A DNA stretch of 64,000 bases from positions 457,265,995 to 457,329,994 of the forward strand of contig OY282558.1 in assembly GCA_958295665.1 (NCBI GenBank), in the 5' to 3' direction. This document shows, in pieces, positions 1 to 9,704 of the stretch; within the stretch, counting starts at the first letter, position 1; every line of letters begins with the position of its first letter. Origin of the DNA: Tipula vernalis (taxonomy: Eukaryota > Arthropoda > Insecta > Diptera > Tipulidae). The translations under genes and the position numbers were made by a program. The notes beneath the pieces were generated by a model. It worked only from the letters and a program-made list of their open reading frames with translations, ran no database searches and had not been told where the DNA came from.

Positions 1-1509
1 CGCATTAAAATTGGTTGATTATTTCCATACATTTCACAGAAAAATCGATTCGAAGAAAATCACCTTACTATAGCTCAGCCGATTCAGAGCTGTAAAAATC
101 CAAAATCTGCAATTGTGCTCCGATTGCGGTTCTAGATACCTCAAATGATAGGTCTCGGGACCTGTAATTGTTATGCCAAACCGCATTAAAATTGGTTGAT
201 TATTTCCATACATTTCACAGAAAAATCGATTCGAAGAAAATCACCTTACTATAGCTCAGCCGATTCAGAGCTGTAAAAATCCAAAATCTGCAATTGTGCT
301 CCGATTGCGGTTCTTGACACCTCAAATGATAGGTCAGGACACCTGTAATTGCTATACCCTACATTTCGTAGAAAGTTCGATTCAAAGAAAATCACCTTAC
401 TATAGCTCAGCCGATTCAGAGCTGTAAAAATCCAAAATCTGCAATTGTGCTCCGATTGCGGTTTTTGATACCTCAAATGATAGGTCTCGGGACCTGAAAT
501 TGTTATGCCAAACCGCATTAAAATTGGTTGATTATTTCCATACATTTCACAGAAAAATCGATTCGAAGAAAATCACCTTACTATAGCTCAGCCGATTCAG
601 AGCTGTAAAAATCCAAAATCTGCAATTGTGCGCCGATTGCGGTTCTTGACACCTCAAATGATAGGTCAGGACACCTGTAATTGCTATACCATACATTTCG
701 TAGAAAGTTCGATTCAAAGAAAATCACCTTACTATAGCTCAGCCGATTCAGAGCTGTAAAAATCCAAAATCTGCAATTGTGCTCCGATTGCGGTTTTTGA
801 TACCTCAAATGATAGGTCTCGGGACCTGTAATTGTTATGCCAAACCGCATTAAAATTGGTTGATTATTTCCATACATTTCACAGAAAAATCGGTTCGAAG
901 AAAATCACCTTACTATAGCTCAGCCGATTCAGAGCTGTAAAAATCCAAAATCTGCAATTGTGCTCCGATTGCGGTTCTTGACACCTCAAATGATAGGTCA
1001 GGACACCTGTAATTGCTATACCATACATTTCGTAGAAAGTTCGATTCAAAGAAAATCACCTTACTATAGCTCAGCCGATTCAGAGCTGTAAAAATCCAAA
1101 ATCTGCAATTGTGCTCCGATTGCGGTTTTTGATACCTCAAATGATAGGTCTCGGGACCTGTAATTGTTATGCCAAACCGCATTAAAATTGGTTGATTATT
1201 TCCATACATTTCACAGAAAAATCGATTCGAAGAAAATCACCTTACTATAGCTCAGCCGATTCAGAGCTGTAAAAATCCAAAATCTGCAATTGTGCTCCGA
1301 TTGCGGTTCTTGACACCTCAAATGATAGGTCAGGACACCTGTAATTGCTATACCATACATTTCGTAGAAAGTTCGATTCAAAGAAAATCACCTTACTATA
1401 GCTCAGCCGATTCAGAGCTGTAAAAATCCAAAATCTGCAATTGTGCTCCGATTGCGGTTTTTGATACCTCAAATGATAGGTCTCGGGACCTGAAATTGTT
1501 ATGCCAAAC
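1..1509. repeat. 1509-bp higher-order block, copy 1
   Basis: The segment holds B-B, then four A-B dimers, the last running past the boundary. Private markers shared with copy 2 are TTCTAGATACC near 132 (1641 in copy 2), TACCCTACATTT near 357 (1866), GTGCGCCGATT near 629 (2319) and CGGTTCG at 891 (2581). The first two are at offset 1509 and the last two at 1690, because copy 2 holds an extra 181-bp B. Confidence 0.85.
73..253 (+). repeat. Extra B monomer (B-B junction)
   Basis: A full B monomer follows the partial B at 1-72 with no A between. It carries a private TTCTAGATACC change, also seen in the extra B at 1582-1762, exactly 1509 bp on. This links the two as copies of one duplicated segment. 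Confidence 0.93.
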
Positions 1510-1581
1510 CGCATTAAAATTGGTTGATTATTTCCATACATTTCACAGAAAAATCGATTCGAAGAAAATCACCTTACTATA

Positions 1582-1762
1582 GCTCAGCCGATTCAGAGCT
1601 GTAAAAATCCAAAATCTGCAATTGTGCTCCGATTGCGGTTCTAGATACCTCAAATGATAGGTCTCGGGACCTGTAATTGTTATGCCAAACCGCATTAAAA
1701 TTGGTTGATTATTTCCATACATTTCACAGAAAAATCGATTCGAAGAAAATCACCTTACTATA
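1582..1762 (+). repeat. Extra B monomer
   Basis: Second of two adjacent B monomers (the first is 1401-1581). It carries the TTCTAGATACC change that marks the 1509-bp duplication. Confidence 0.93.
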
Positions 1763-2094
1763 GCTCAGCCGATTCAGAGCTGTAAAAATCCAAAATCTGC
1801 AATTGTGCTCCGATTGCGGTTCTTGACACCTCAAATGATAGGTCAGGACACCTGTAATTGCTATACCCTACATTTCGTAGAAAGTTCGATTCAAAGAAAA
1901 TCACCTTACTATAGCTCAGCCGATTCAGAGCTGTAAAAATCCAAAATCTGCAATTGTGCTCCGATTGCGGTTTTTGATACCTCAAATGATAGGTCTCGGG
2001 ACCTGAAATTGTTATGCCAAACCGCATTAAAATTGGTTGATTATTTCCATACATTTCACAGAAAAATCGATTCGAAGAAAATCACCTTACTATA

Positions 2095-2275
2095 GCTCAG
2101 CCGATTCAGAGCTGTAAAAATCCAAAATCTGCAATTGTGCTCCGATTGCGGTTTTTGATACCTCAAATGATAGGTCTCGGGACCTGAAATTGTTATGCCA
2201 AACCGCATTAAAATTGGTTGATTATTTCCATACATTTCACAGAAAAATCGATTCGAAGAAAATCACCTTACTATA
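2095..2275 (+). repeat. Extra B monomer, distinguishes the two 1.5-kb copies
   Basis: Second of two adjacent B monomers, of the CCTGAAATT type. It is absent at the matching place in copy 1 (near 586) and accounts for the shift in offset from 1509 to 1690. Confidence 0.92.
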
Positions 2276-3271
2276 GCTCAGCCGATTCAGAGCTGTAAAA
2301 ATCCAAAATCTGCAATTGTGCGCCGATTGCGGTTCTTGACACCTCAAATGATAGGTCAGGACACCTGTAATTGCTATACCATACATTTCGTAGAAAGTTC
2401 GATTCAAAGAAAATCACCTTACTATAGCTCAGCCGATTCAGAGCTGTAAAAATCCAAAATCTGCAATTGTGCTCCGATTGCGGTTTTTGATACCTCAAAT
2501 GATAGGTCTCGGGACCTGTAATTGTTATGCCAAACCGCATTAAAATTGGTTGATTATTTCCATACATTTCACAGAAAAATCGGTTCGAAGAAAATCACCT
2601 TACTATAGCTCAGCCGATTCAGAGCTGTAAAAATCCAAAATCTGCAATTGTGCTCCGATTGCGGTTCTTGACACCTCAAATGATAGGTCAGGACACCTGT
2701 AATTGCTATACCATACATTTCGTAGAAAGTTCGATTCAAAGAAAATCACCTTACTATAGCTCAGCCGATTCAGAGCTGTAAAAATCCAAAATCTGCAATT
2801 GTGCTCCGATTGCGGTTTTTGATACCTCAAATGATAGGTCTCGGGACCTGTAATTGTTATGCCAAACCGCATTAAAATTGGTTGATTATTTCCATACATT
2901 TCACAGAAAAATCGATTCGAAGAAAATCACCTTACTATAGCTCAGCCGATTCAGAGCTGTAAAAATCCAAAATCTGCAATTGTGCTCCGATTGCGGTTCT
3001 TGACACCTCAAATGATAGGTCAGGACACCTGTAATTGCTATACCATACATTTCGTAGAAAGTTCGATTCAAAGAAAATCACCTTACTATAGCTCAGCCGA
3101 TTCAGAGCTGTAAAAATCCAAAATCTGCAATTGTGCTCCGATTGCGGTTTTTGATACCTCAAATGATAGGTCTCGGGACCTGAAATTGTTATGCCAAACC
3201 GCATTAAAATTGGTTGATTATTTCCATACATTTCACAGAAAAATCGATTCGAAGAAAATCACCTTACTATA

Positions 3272-4267
3272 GCTCAGCCGATTCAGAGCTGTAAAAATCC
3301 AAAATCTGCAATTGTGCTCCGATTGCGGTTCTTGACACCTCAAATGATAGGTCAGGACACCTGTAATTGCTATACCATACATTTCGTAGAAAGTTCGATT
3401 CAAAGAAAATCACCTTACTATAGCTCAGCCGATTCAGAGCTGTAAAAATCCAAAATCTGCAATTGTGCTCCGATTGCGGTTCTTGATACCTCAAATGATA
3501 GGTCTCGGGACCTGTAATTGTTATGCCAAACCGCATTAAAATTGGTTGATTATTTCCATACATTTCACAGAAAAATCGATTCGAAGAAAATCACCTTACT
3601 ATAGCTCAGCCGATTCAGAGCTGTAAAAATCCAAAATCTGCAATTGTGCTCCGATTGCGGTTCTTGACACCTCAAATGATAGGTCAGGACACCTGTAATT
3701 GCTATACCATACATTTCGTAGAAAGTTCGATTCAAAGAAAATCACCTTACTATAGCTCAGCCGATTCAGAGCTGTAAAAATCCAAAATCTGCAATTGTGC
3801 TCCGATTGTGGTTCTTGATACCTCAAATGATAGGTCTCGGGACCTGTAATTGTTATGCCAAACCGCATTAAAATTGGTTGATTATTTCCATACATTTCAC
3901 AGAAAAATCGATTCGAAGAAAATCACCTTACTATAGCTCAGCCGATTCAGAGCTGTAAAAATCCAAAATCTGCAATTGTGCTCCGATTGCGGTTCTTGAC
4001 ACCTCAAATGATAGGTCAGGACACCTGTAATTGCTATACCATACATTTCGTAGAAAGTTCGATTCAAAGAAAATCACCTTACTATAGCTCAGCCGATTCA
4101 GAGCTGTAAAAATCCAAAATCTGCAATTGTGCTCCGATTGCGGTTCTTGATACCTCAAATGATAGGTCTCGGGACCTGTAATTGTTATGCCAAACCGCAT
4201 TAAAATTGGTTGATTATTTCCATACATTTCACAGAAAAATCGATTCGAAGAAAATCACCTTACTATA
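3272..4267. repeat. Three-dimer run with TTCTTGATACC in B
   Basis: Three consecutive dimers carry B monomers with TTCTTGATACC instead of TTTTTGATACC (B at 3423, 3755 and 4087). The same B type appears singly at 16239, 29740, 57767 and 63411. Three in a row suggests local amplification of one dimer. The middle B also has a private GATTGTGG near 3807, a CpG-to-TpG change. Confidence 0.8.
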
Positions 4268-5412
4268 GCTCAGCCGATTCAGAGCTGTAAAAATCCAAAA
4301 TCTGCAATTGTGCTCCGATTGCGGTTCTTGACACCTCAAATGATAGGTCAGGACACCTGTAATTGCTATACCATACATTTCGTAGAAAGTTCGATTCAAA
4401 GAAAATCACCTTACTATAGCTCAGCCGATTCAGAGCTGTAAAAATCCAAAATCTGCAATTGTGCTCCGATTGCGGTTTTTGATACCTCAAATGATAGGTC
4501 TCGGGACCTGAAATTGTTATGCCAAACCGCATTAAAATTGGTTGATTATTTCCATACATTTCACAGAAAAATCGATTCGAAGAAAATCACCTTACTATAG
4601 CTCAGCCGATTCAGAGCTGTAAAAATCCAAAATCTGCAATTGTGCTCCGATTGCGGTTCTTGACACCTCAAATGATAGGTCAGGACACCTGTAATTGCTA
4701 TACCATACATTTCGTAGAAAGTTCGATTCAAAGAAAATCACCTTACTATAGCTCAGCCGATTCAGAGCTGTAAAAATCCAAAATCTGCAATTGTGCTCCG
4801 ATTGCGGTTCTTGACACCTCAAATGATAGGTCTCGGGACCTGAAATTGTTATGCCAAACCGCATTAAAATTGGTTGATTATTTCCATACATTTCACAGAA
4901 AAATCGATTCGAAGAAAATCACCTTACTATAGCTCAGCCGATTCAGAGCTGTAAAAATCCAAAATCTGCAATTGTGCTCCGATTGCGGTTCTTGACACCT
5001 CAAATGATAGGTCAGGACACCTGTAATTGCTATACCATACATTTCGTAGAAAGTTCGATTCAAAGAAAATCACCTTACTATAGCTCAGCCGATTCAGAGC
5101 TGTAAAAATCCAAAATCTGCAATTGTGCTCCGATTGCGGTTTTTGATACCTCAAATGATAGGTCTCGGGACCTGTAATTGTTATGCCAAACCGCATTAAA
5201 ATTGGTTGATTATTTCCATACATTTCACAGAAAAATCGGTTCGAAGAAAATCACCTTACTATAGCTCAGCCGATTCAGAGCTGTAAAAATCCAAAATCTG
5301 CAATTGTGCTCCGATTGCGGTTCTTGACACCTCAAATGATAGGTCAGGACACCTGTAATTGCTATACCATACATTTCGTAGAAAGTTCGATTCAAAGAAA
5401 ATCACCTTACTA

Positions 5413-5432
5413 TAGCTCAGCCGATTCAGAGC
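5413..5432 (+). promoter_or_regulatory. tRNA D-arm / Pol III A-box-like motif (in every monomer)
   Basis: TAGCTCAGCCGATTCAGAGC resembles bases 8-25 of many tRNAs: T8-A9, D-stem GCTC, a D-loop beginning AGCCG, and D-stem partner GAGC. The 4-bp stem is perfect, and an outer A/T pair makes it 5 bp (AGCTC/GAGCT). The first part also fits the Pol III A-box consensus TRGYNNARNNG. The motif opens almost every A and B monomer. The copies at 22365 and 25301 have AGCGG, closer still to a tRNA. No anticodon stem, T-stem or acceptor pairing follows, so this is not a tRNA gene. Function is unproven. Confidence 0.45.
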
Positions 5433-5565
5433 TGTAAAAATCCAAAATCTGCAATTGTGCTCCGATTGCGGTTCTTGACACCTCAAATGATAGGTCAGGA
5501 CACCTGTAATTGCTATACCATACATTTCGTAGAAAGTTCGATTCAAAGAAAATCACCTTACTATA
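5415..5565 (+). repeat. Representative monomer A (151 bp)
   Basis: Reference copy for A. Landmarks by monomer position: GCTCAG at 1, TAAAAATCC at 21-29, GATTGCGG at 50-57, TTCTTGACACC at about 58-68, AGGTCAGGACACCT at 78-91, CTATACCATACATTTCG at about 99-115, GTTCGATTC at 122-130, and CACCTTACTATA at the end. Common A variants are GAGCCG for GAGCTG near position 15, GCAG for GCGG near 54-57, ATTACTATACC for ATTGCTATACC near 100, and CAAACGA for CAAATGA near 70. The strand is arbitrary: it is the one on which the tRNA-like D-arm reads forward. Confidence 0.95.
5536..5544 (+). promoter_or_regulatory. B-box-like GTTCGATTC in monomer A
   Basis: GTTCGATTC matches 9 of the 11 positions of the Pol III B-box consensus GGTTCGANTCC, missing the outer two. 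It lies about 123 bp downstream of the A-box-like motif, start to start, which is longer than in ordinary tRNA genes. The flanks do not form a T-stem: only the closing G-C pair is possible. The matching site in B is ATCGATTCG, or GGTTCGAAG in a variant form, and is a weaker match. Confidence 0.35.
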
Positions 5566-5622
5566 GCTCAGCCGATTCAGAGCTGTAAAAATCCAAAATC
5601 TGCAATTGTGCTCCGATTGCGG

Positions 5623-5627
5623 TTTTT
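5623..5627 (+). terminator. T5 run in monomer B, possible Pol III stop
   Basis: The GGTTTTTGAT site in B holds the only plus-strand run of four or more T in the A-B dimer. A has GGTTCTTG at the same place. If Pol III started near the A-box of an A monomer, it would read the whole A and stop here, giving a transcript of about 213 nt. Several B variants break the run (GGTTCTTG or GGATTTTG). Termination is inferred only from the general rule that Pol III stops at T-runs. Confidence 0.2.
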
Positions 5628-5642
5628 GATACCTCAAATGAT

Positions 5643-5656
5643 AGGTCTCGGGACCT
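5643..5656. repeat. AGGTC/GACCT dyad in monomer B
   Basis: AGGTCTCGGGACCT is a 5-bp inverted repeat with a 4-base loop. Monomer A has AGGTCAGGACACCT at the same place, which keeps a 4-bp dyad (AGGT/ACCT) with different middle bases. A dyad kept at a site where A and B differ could be a protein-binding site or a hairpin, but it is short and no factor is identified. Confidence 0.5.
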
Positions 5657-5671
5657 GTAATTGTTATGCCA

Positions 5672-5701
5672 AACCGCATTAAAATTGGTTGATTATTTCC
5701 A
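5672..5701. repeat. 30-bp block specific to monomer B
   Basis: This block (AACCGCATTA through ATTATTTCCA) is the whole length difference between B and A. It ends in CCA and is immediately preceded by CCA, so deleting it between the two CCA copies gives exactly the A arrangement, CCATACATTT. A is therefore most simply a B-like monomer that lost 30 bp at a CCA microhomology. The reverse, gain in B by a 30-bp insertion, cannot be excluded. The only retroelement in the window inserted in this block of another B copy. Confidence 0.9.
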
Positions 5702-5746
5702 TACATTTCACAGAAAAATCGATTCGAAGAAAATCACCTTACTATA

Positions 5747-6893
5747 GCTCAGCCGATTCAGAGCTGTAAAAATCCAAAATCTGCAATTGTGCTCCGATTG
5801 CGGTTCTTGACACCTCAAATGATAGGTCAGGACACCTGTAATTGCTATACCATACATTTCGTAGAAAGTTCGATTCAAAGAAAATCACCTTACTATAGCT
5901 CAGCCGATTCAGAGCTGTAAAAATCCAAAATCTGCAATTGTGCTCCGATTGCGGTTCTTGACACCTCAAATGATAGGTCTCGGGACCTGAAATTGTTATG
6001 CCAAACCGCATTAAAATTGGTTGATTATTTCCATACATTTCACAGAAAAATCGATTCGAAGAAAATCACCTTACTATAGCTCAGCCGATTCAGAGCTGTA
6101 AAAATCCAAAATCTGCAATTGTGCTCCGATTGCGGTTCTTGACACCTCAAATGATAGGTCAGGACACCTGTAATTGCTATACCATACATTTCGTAGAAAG
6201 TTCGATTCAAAGAAAATCACCTTACTATAGCTCAGCCGATTCAGAGCTGTAAAAATCCAAAATCTGCAATTGTGCTCCGATTGCGGTTTTTGATACCTCA
6301 AATGATAGGTCTCGGGACCTGTAATTGTTATGCCAAACCGCATTAAAATTGGTTGATTATTTCCATACATTTCACAGAAAAATCGGTTCGAAGAAAATCA
6401 CCTTACTATAGCTCAGCCGATTCAGAGCTGTAAAAATCCAAAATCTGCAATTGTGCTCCGATTGCGGTTCTTGACACCTCAAATGATAGGTCAGGACACC
6501 TGTAATTGCTATACCATACATTTCGTAGAAAGTTCGATTCAAAGAAAATCACCTTACTATAGCTCAGCCGATTCAGAGCTGTAAAAATCCAAAATCTGCA
6601 ATTGTGCTCCGATTGCGGTTCTTGACACCTCAAATGATAGGTCAGGACACCTGTAATTGCTATACCATACATTTCGTAGAAAGTTCGATTCAAAGAAAAT
6701 CACCTTACTATAGCTCAGCCGATTCAGAGCTGTAAAAATCCAAAATCTGCAATTGTGCTCCGATTGCGGTTTTTGATACCTCAAATGATAGGTCTCGGGA
6801 CCTGTAATTGTTATGCCAAACCGCATTAAAATTGGTTGATTATTTCCATACATTTCACAGAAAAATCGGTTCGAAGAAAATCACCTTACTATA
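5747..6893. repeat. 1147-bp higher-order block, copy 2
   Basis: Copy of 4600-5746 with the same chimeric B (5898-6078), CGGTTCG dimer and A-A-B unit. The A-A-B here ends in CGGTTCG, unlike copy 1, and is followed by a further A-A-B at 6894-7376, so the trimer was itself repeated. Confidence 0.85.
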
Positions 6894-8372
6894 GCTCAGC
6901 CGATTCAGAGCTGTAAAAATCCAAAATCTGCAATTGTGCTCCGATTGCGGTTCTTGACACCTCAAATGATAGGTCAGGACACCTGTAATTGCTATACCAT
7001 ACATTTCGTAGAAAGTTCGATTCAAAGAAAATCACCTTACTATAGCTCAGCCGATTCAGAGCTGTAAAAATCCAAAATCTGCAATTGTGCTCCGATTGCG
7101 GTTCTTGACACCTCAAATGATAGGTCAGGACACCTGTAATTGCTATACCATACATTTCGTAGAAAGTTCGATTCAAAGAAAATCACCTTACTATAGCTCA
7201 GCCGATTCAGAGCTGTAAAAATCCAAAATCTGCAATTGTGCTCCGATTGCGGTTTTTGATACCTCAAATGATAGGTCTCGGGACCTGTAATTGTTATGCC
7301 AAACCGCATTAAAATTGGTTGATTATTTCCATACATTTCACAGAAAAATCGATTCGAAGAAAATCACCTTACTATAGCTCAGCCGATTCAGAGCTGTAAA
7401 AATCCAAAATCTGCAATTGTGCTCCGATTGCGGTTCTTGACACCTCAAATGATAGGTCAGGACACCTGTAATTGCTATACCATACATTTCGTAGAAAGTT
7501 CGATTCAAAGAAAATCACCTTACTATAGCTCAGCCGATTCAGAGCTGTAAAAATCCAAAATCTGCAATTGTGCTCCGATTGCGGTTTTTGATACCTCAAA
7601 TGATAGGTCTCGGGACCTGAAATTGTTATGCCAAACCGCATTAAAATTGGTTGATTATTTCCATACATTTCACAGAAAAATCGATTCGAAGAAAATCACC
7701 TTACTATAGCTCAGCCGATTCAGAGCTGTAAAAATCCAAAATCTGCAATTGTGCTCCGATTGCGGTTCTTGACACCTCAAATGATAGGTCAGGACACCTG
7801 TAATTGCTATACCATACATTTCGTAGAAAGTTCGATTCAAAGAAAATCACCTTACTATAGCTCAGCCGATTCAGAGCTGTAAAAATCCAAAATCTGCAAT
7901 TGTGCTCCGATTGCGGTTTTTGATACCTCAAATGATAGGTCTCGGGACCTGAAATTGTTATGCCAAACCGCATTAAAATTGGTTGATTATTTCCATACAT
8001 TTCACAGAAAAATCGATTCGAAGAAAATCACCTTACTATAGCTCAGCCGATTCAGAGCTGTAAAAATCCAAAATCTGCAATTGTGCTCCGATTGCGGTTC
8101 TTGACACCTCAAATGATAGGTCAGGACACCTGTAATTGCTATACCATACATTTCGTAGAAAGTTCGATTCAAAGAAAATCACCTTACTATAGCTCAGCCG
8201 ATTCAGAGCTGTAAAAATCCAAAATCTGCAATTGTGCTCCGATTGCGGTTTTTGATACCTCAAATGATAGGTCTCGGGACCTGAAATTGTTATGCCAAAC
8301 CGCATTAAAATTGGTTGATTATTTCCATACATTTCACAGAAAAATCGATTCGAAGAAAATCACCTTACTATA

Positions 8373-9704
8373 GCTCAGCCGATTCAGAGCTGTAAAAATC
8401 CAAAATCTGCAATTGTGCTCCGATTGCGGTTCTTGACACCTCAAATGATAGGTCAGGACACCTGTAATTGCTATACCATACATTTCGTAGAAAGTTCGAT
8501 TCAAAGAAAATCACCTTACTATAGCTCAGCCGATTCAGAGCTGTAAAAATCCAAAATCTGCAATTGTGCTCCGACTGCGGTTTTTGATACCTCAAATGAT
8601 AGGTCTCGGGACCTGAAATTGTTATGCCAAACCGCATTAAAATTGGTTGATTATTTCCATACATTTCACAGAAAAATCGATTCGAAGACAATCACCTTAC
8701 TATAGCTCAGCCGATTCAGAGCTGTAAAAATCCAAAATCTGCAATTGTGCTCCGATTGCGGTTCTTGACACCTCAAATGATAGGTCAGGACACCTGTAAT
8801 TGCTATACCATACATTTCGTAGAAAGTTCGATTCAAAGAAAATCACCTTACTATAGCTCAGCCGATTCAGAGCTGTAAAAATCCAAAATCTGCAATTGTG
8901 CTCCGATTGCGGTTTTTGATACCTCAAATGATAGGTCTCGGGACCTGAAATTGTTATGCCAAACCGCATTAAAATTGGTTGATTATTTCCATACATTTCA
9001 CAGAAAAATCGATTCGAAGACAATCACCTTACTATATATAGCTCAGCCGATTCAGAGCTGTAAAAATCCAAAATCTGCAATTGTGCTCCGATTGCGGTTC
9101 TTGACACCTCAAATGATAGGTCAGGACACCTGTAATTGCTATACCATACATTTCGTAGAAAGTTCGATTCAAAGAAAATCACCTTACTATAGCTCAGCCG
9201 ATTCAGAGCTGTAAAAATCCAAAATCTGCAATTGTGCTCCGATTGCGGTTTTTGATACCTCAAATGATAGGTCTCGGGACCTGAAATTGTTATGCCAAAC
9301 CGCATTAAAATTGGTTGATTATTTCCATACATTTCACAGAAAAATCGATTCGAAGAAAATCACCTTACTATAGCTCAGCCGATTCAGAGCTGTAAAAATC
9401 CAAAATCTGCAATTGTGCTCCGATTGCGGTTCTTGACACCTCAAATGATAGGTCAGGACACCTGTAATTGCTATACCATACATTTCGTAGAAAGTTCGAT
9501 TCAAAGAAAATCACCTTACTATAGCTCAGCCGATTCAGAGCTGTAAAAATCCAAAATCTGCAATTGTGCTCCGATTGCGGTTTTTGATACCTCAAATGAT
9601 AGGTCTCGGGACCTGAAATTGTTATGCCAAACCGCATTAAAATTGGTTGATTATTTCCATACATTTCACAGAAAAATCGATTCGAAGAAAATCACCTTAC
9701 TATA
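8373..9704. repeat. 1332-bp higher-order block, copy 1
   Basis: Four dimers plus a 4-bp insertion. Markers shared with the next block are CTCCGACTGCGG near 8571, two B monomers ending GAAGACAATC (8524-8704 and 8856-9040), and ACTATATATAGC at the end of the second. The array period is 332, so the 1332 offset (4 x 332 + 4) fixes the copying to this segment. Confidence 0.85.

Larger units (their letters stand above)
1510..3199. repeat. 1509-bp higher-order block, copy 2 with extra B
   Basis: Second copy of the segment at 1-1509, lengthened by one B monomer at 2095-2275. The same private markers occur in the same order. The length, 1690 bp, is 1509 plus 181, so gain or loss of one monomer happened after, or in the course of, the duplication. 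Confidence 0.85.
4600..5746. repeat. 1147-bp higher-order block, copy 1
   Basis: The block is an A plus chimeric-B dimer (B at 4751-4931 with A-type TTCTTGACACC followed by B-type TCTCGGG), then an A-B dimer ending in CGGTTCG, then A-A-B. The same order and the same chimera recur 1147 bp on. Confidence 0.85.
5566..5746 (+). repeat. Representative monomer B (181 bp)
   Basis: Reference copy for B. It matches A from GCTCAG onward but has TTTTTGATACC at about 58-68, AGGTCTCGGGACCT at 78-91, an extra 30-bp block at 107-136, and ACAGAAAAATCGATTCG near 144-160 where A has GTAGAAAGTTCGATTC. Common B variants are CCTGAAATT for CCTGTAATT, TTGTGCC for TTATGCC, GCGGATTTTG for GCGGTTTTTG, TTCTTGATACC for TTTTTGATACC, and CGGTTCG for CGATTCG near the 3' end. 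Apart from the block and these sites, A and B are colinear, so they share one ancestor. Confidence 0.95.
5264..7376. repeat. Cluster of three A-A-B trimers
   Basis: Adjacent A monomers occur at 5264/5415, 6411/6562 and 6894/7045, each pair followed by a B (483 bp per trimer). The last two trimers are directly tandem. Unequal exchange between a misaligned A and B would give A-A-B and A-B-B products; both kinds are seen in the window. Confidence 0.93.

Noticed and set aside
5413..5544. A real tRNA gene in each monomer
   Set aside because: Only the D-arm matches. There is no anticodon stem-loop, the T-stem does not pair beyond one G-C, and no 7-bp acceptor stem can be drawn.
5536..5552. CENP-B box in monomer A (GTTCGATTCAAAGAAAA)
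   Set aside because: TTCG and one A fit the core TTCGNNNNANNCGGG, but the CGGG half is absent in both A and B. The CGGG of TCTCGGGACC is elsewhere and lacks the TTCG half at the right spacing.
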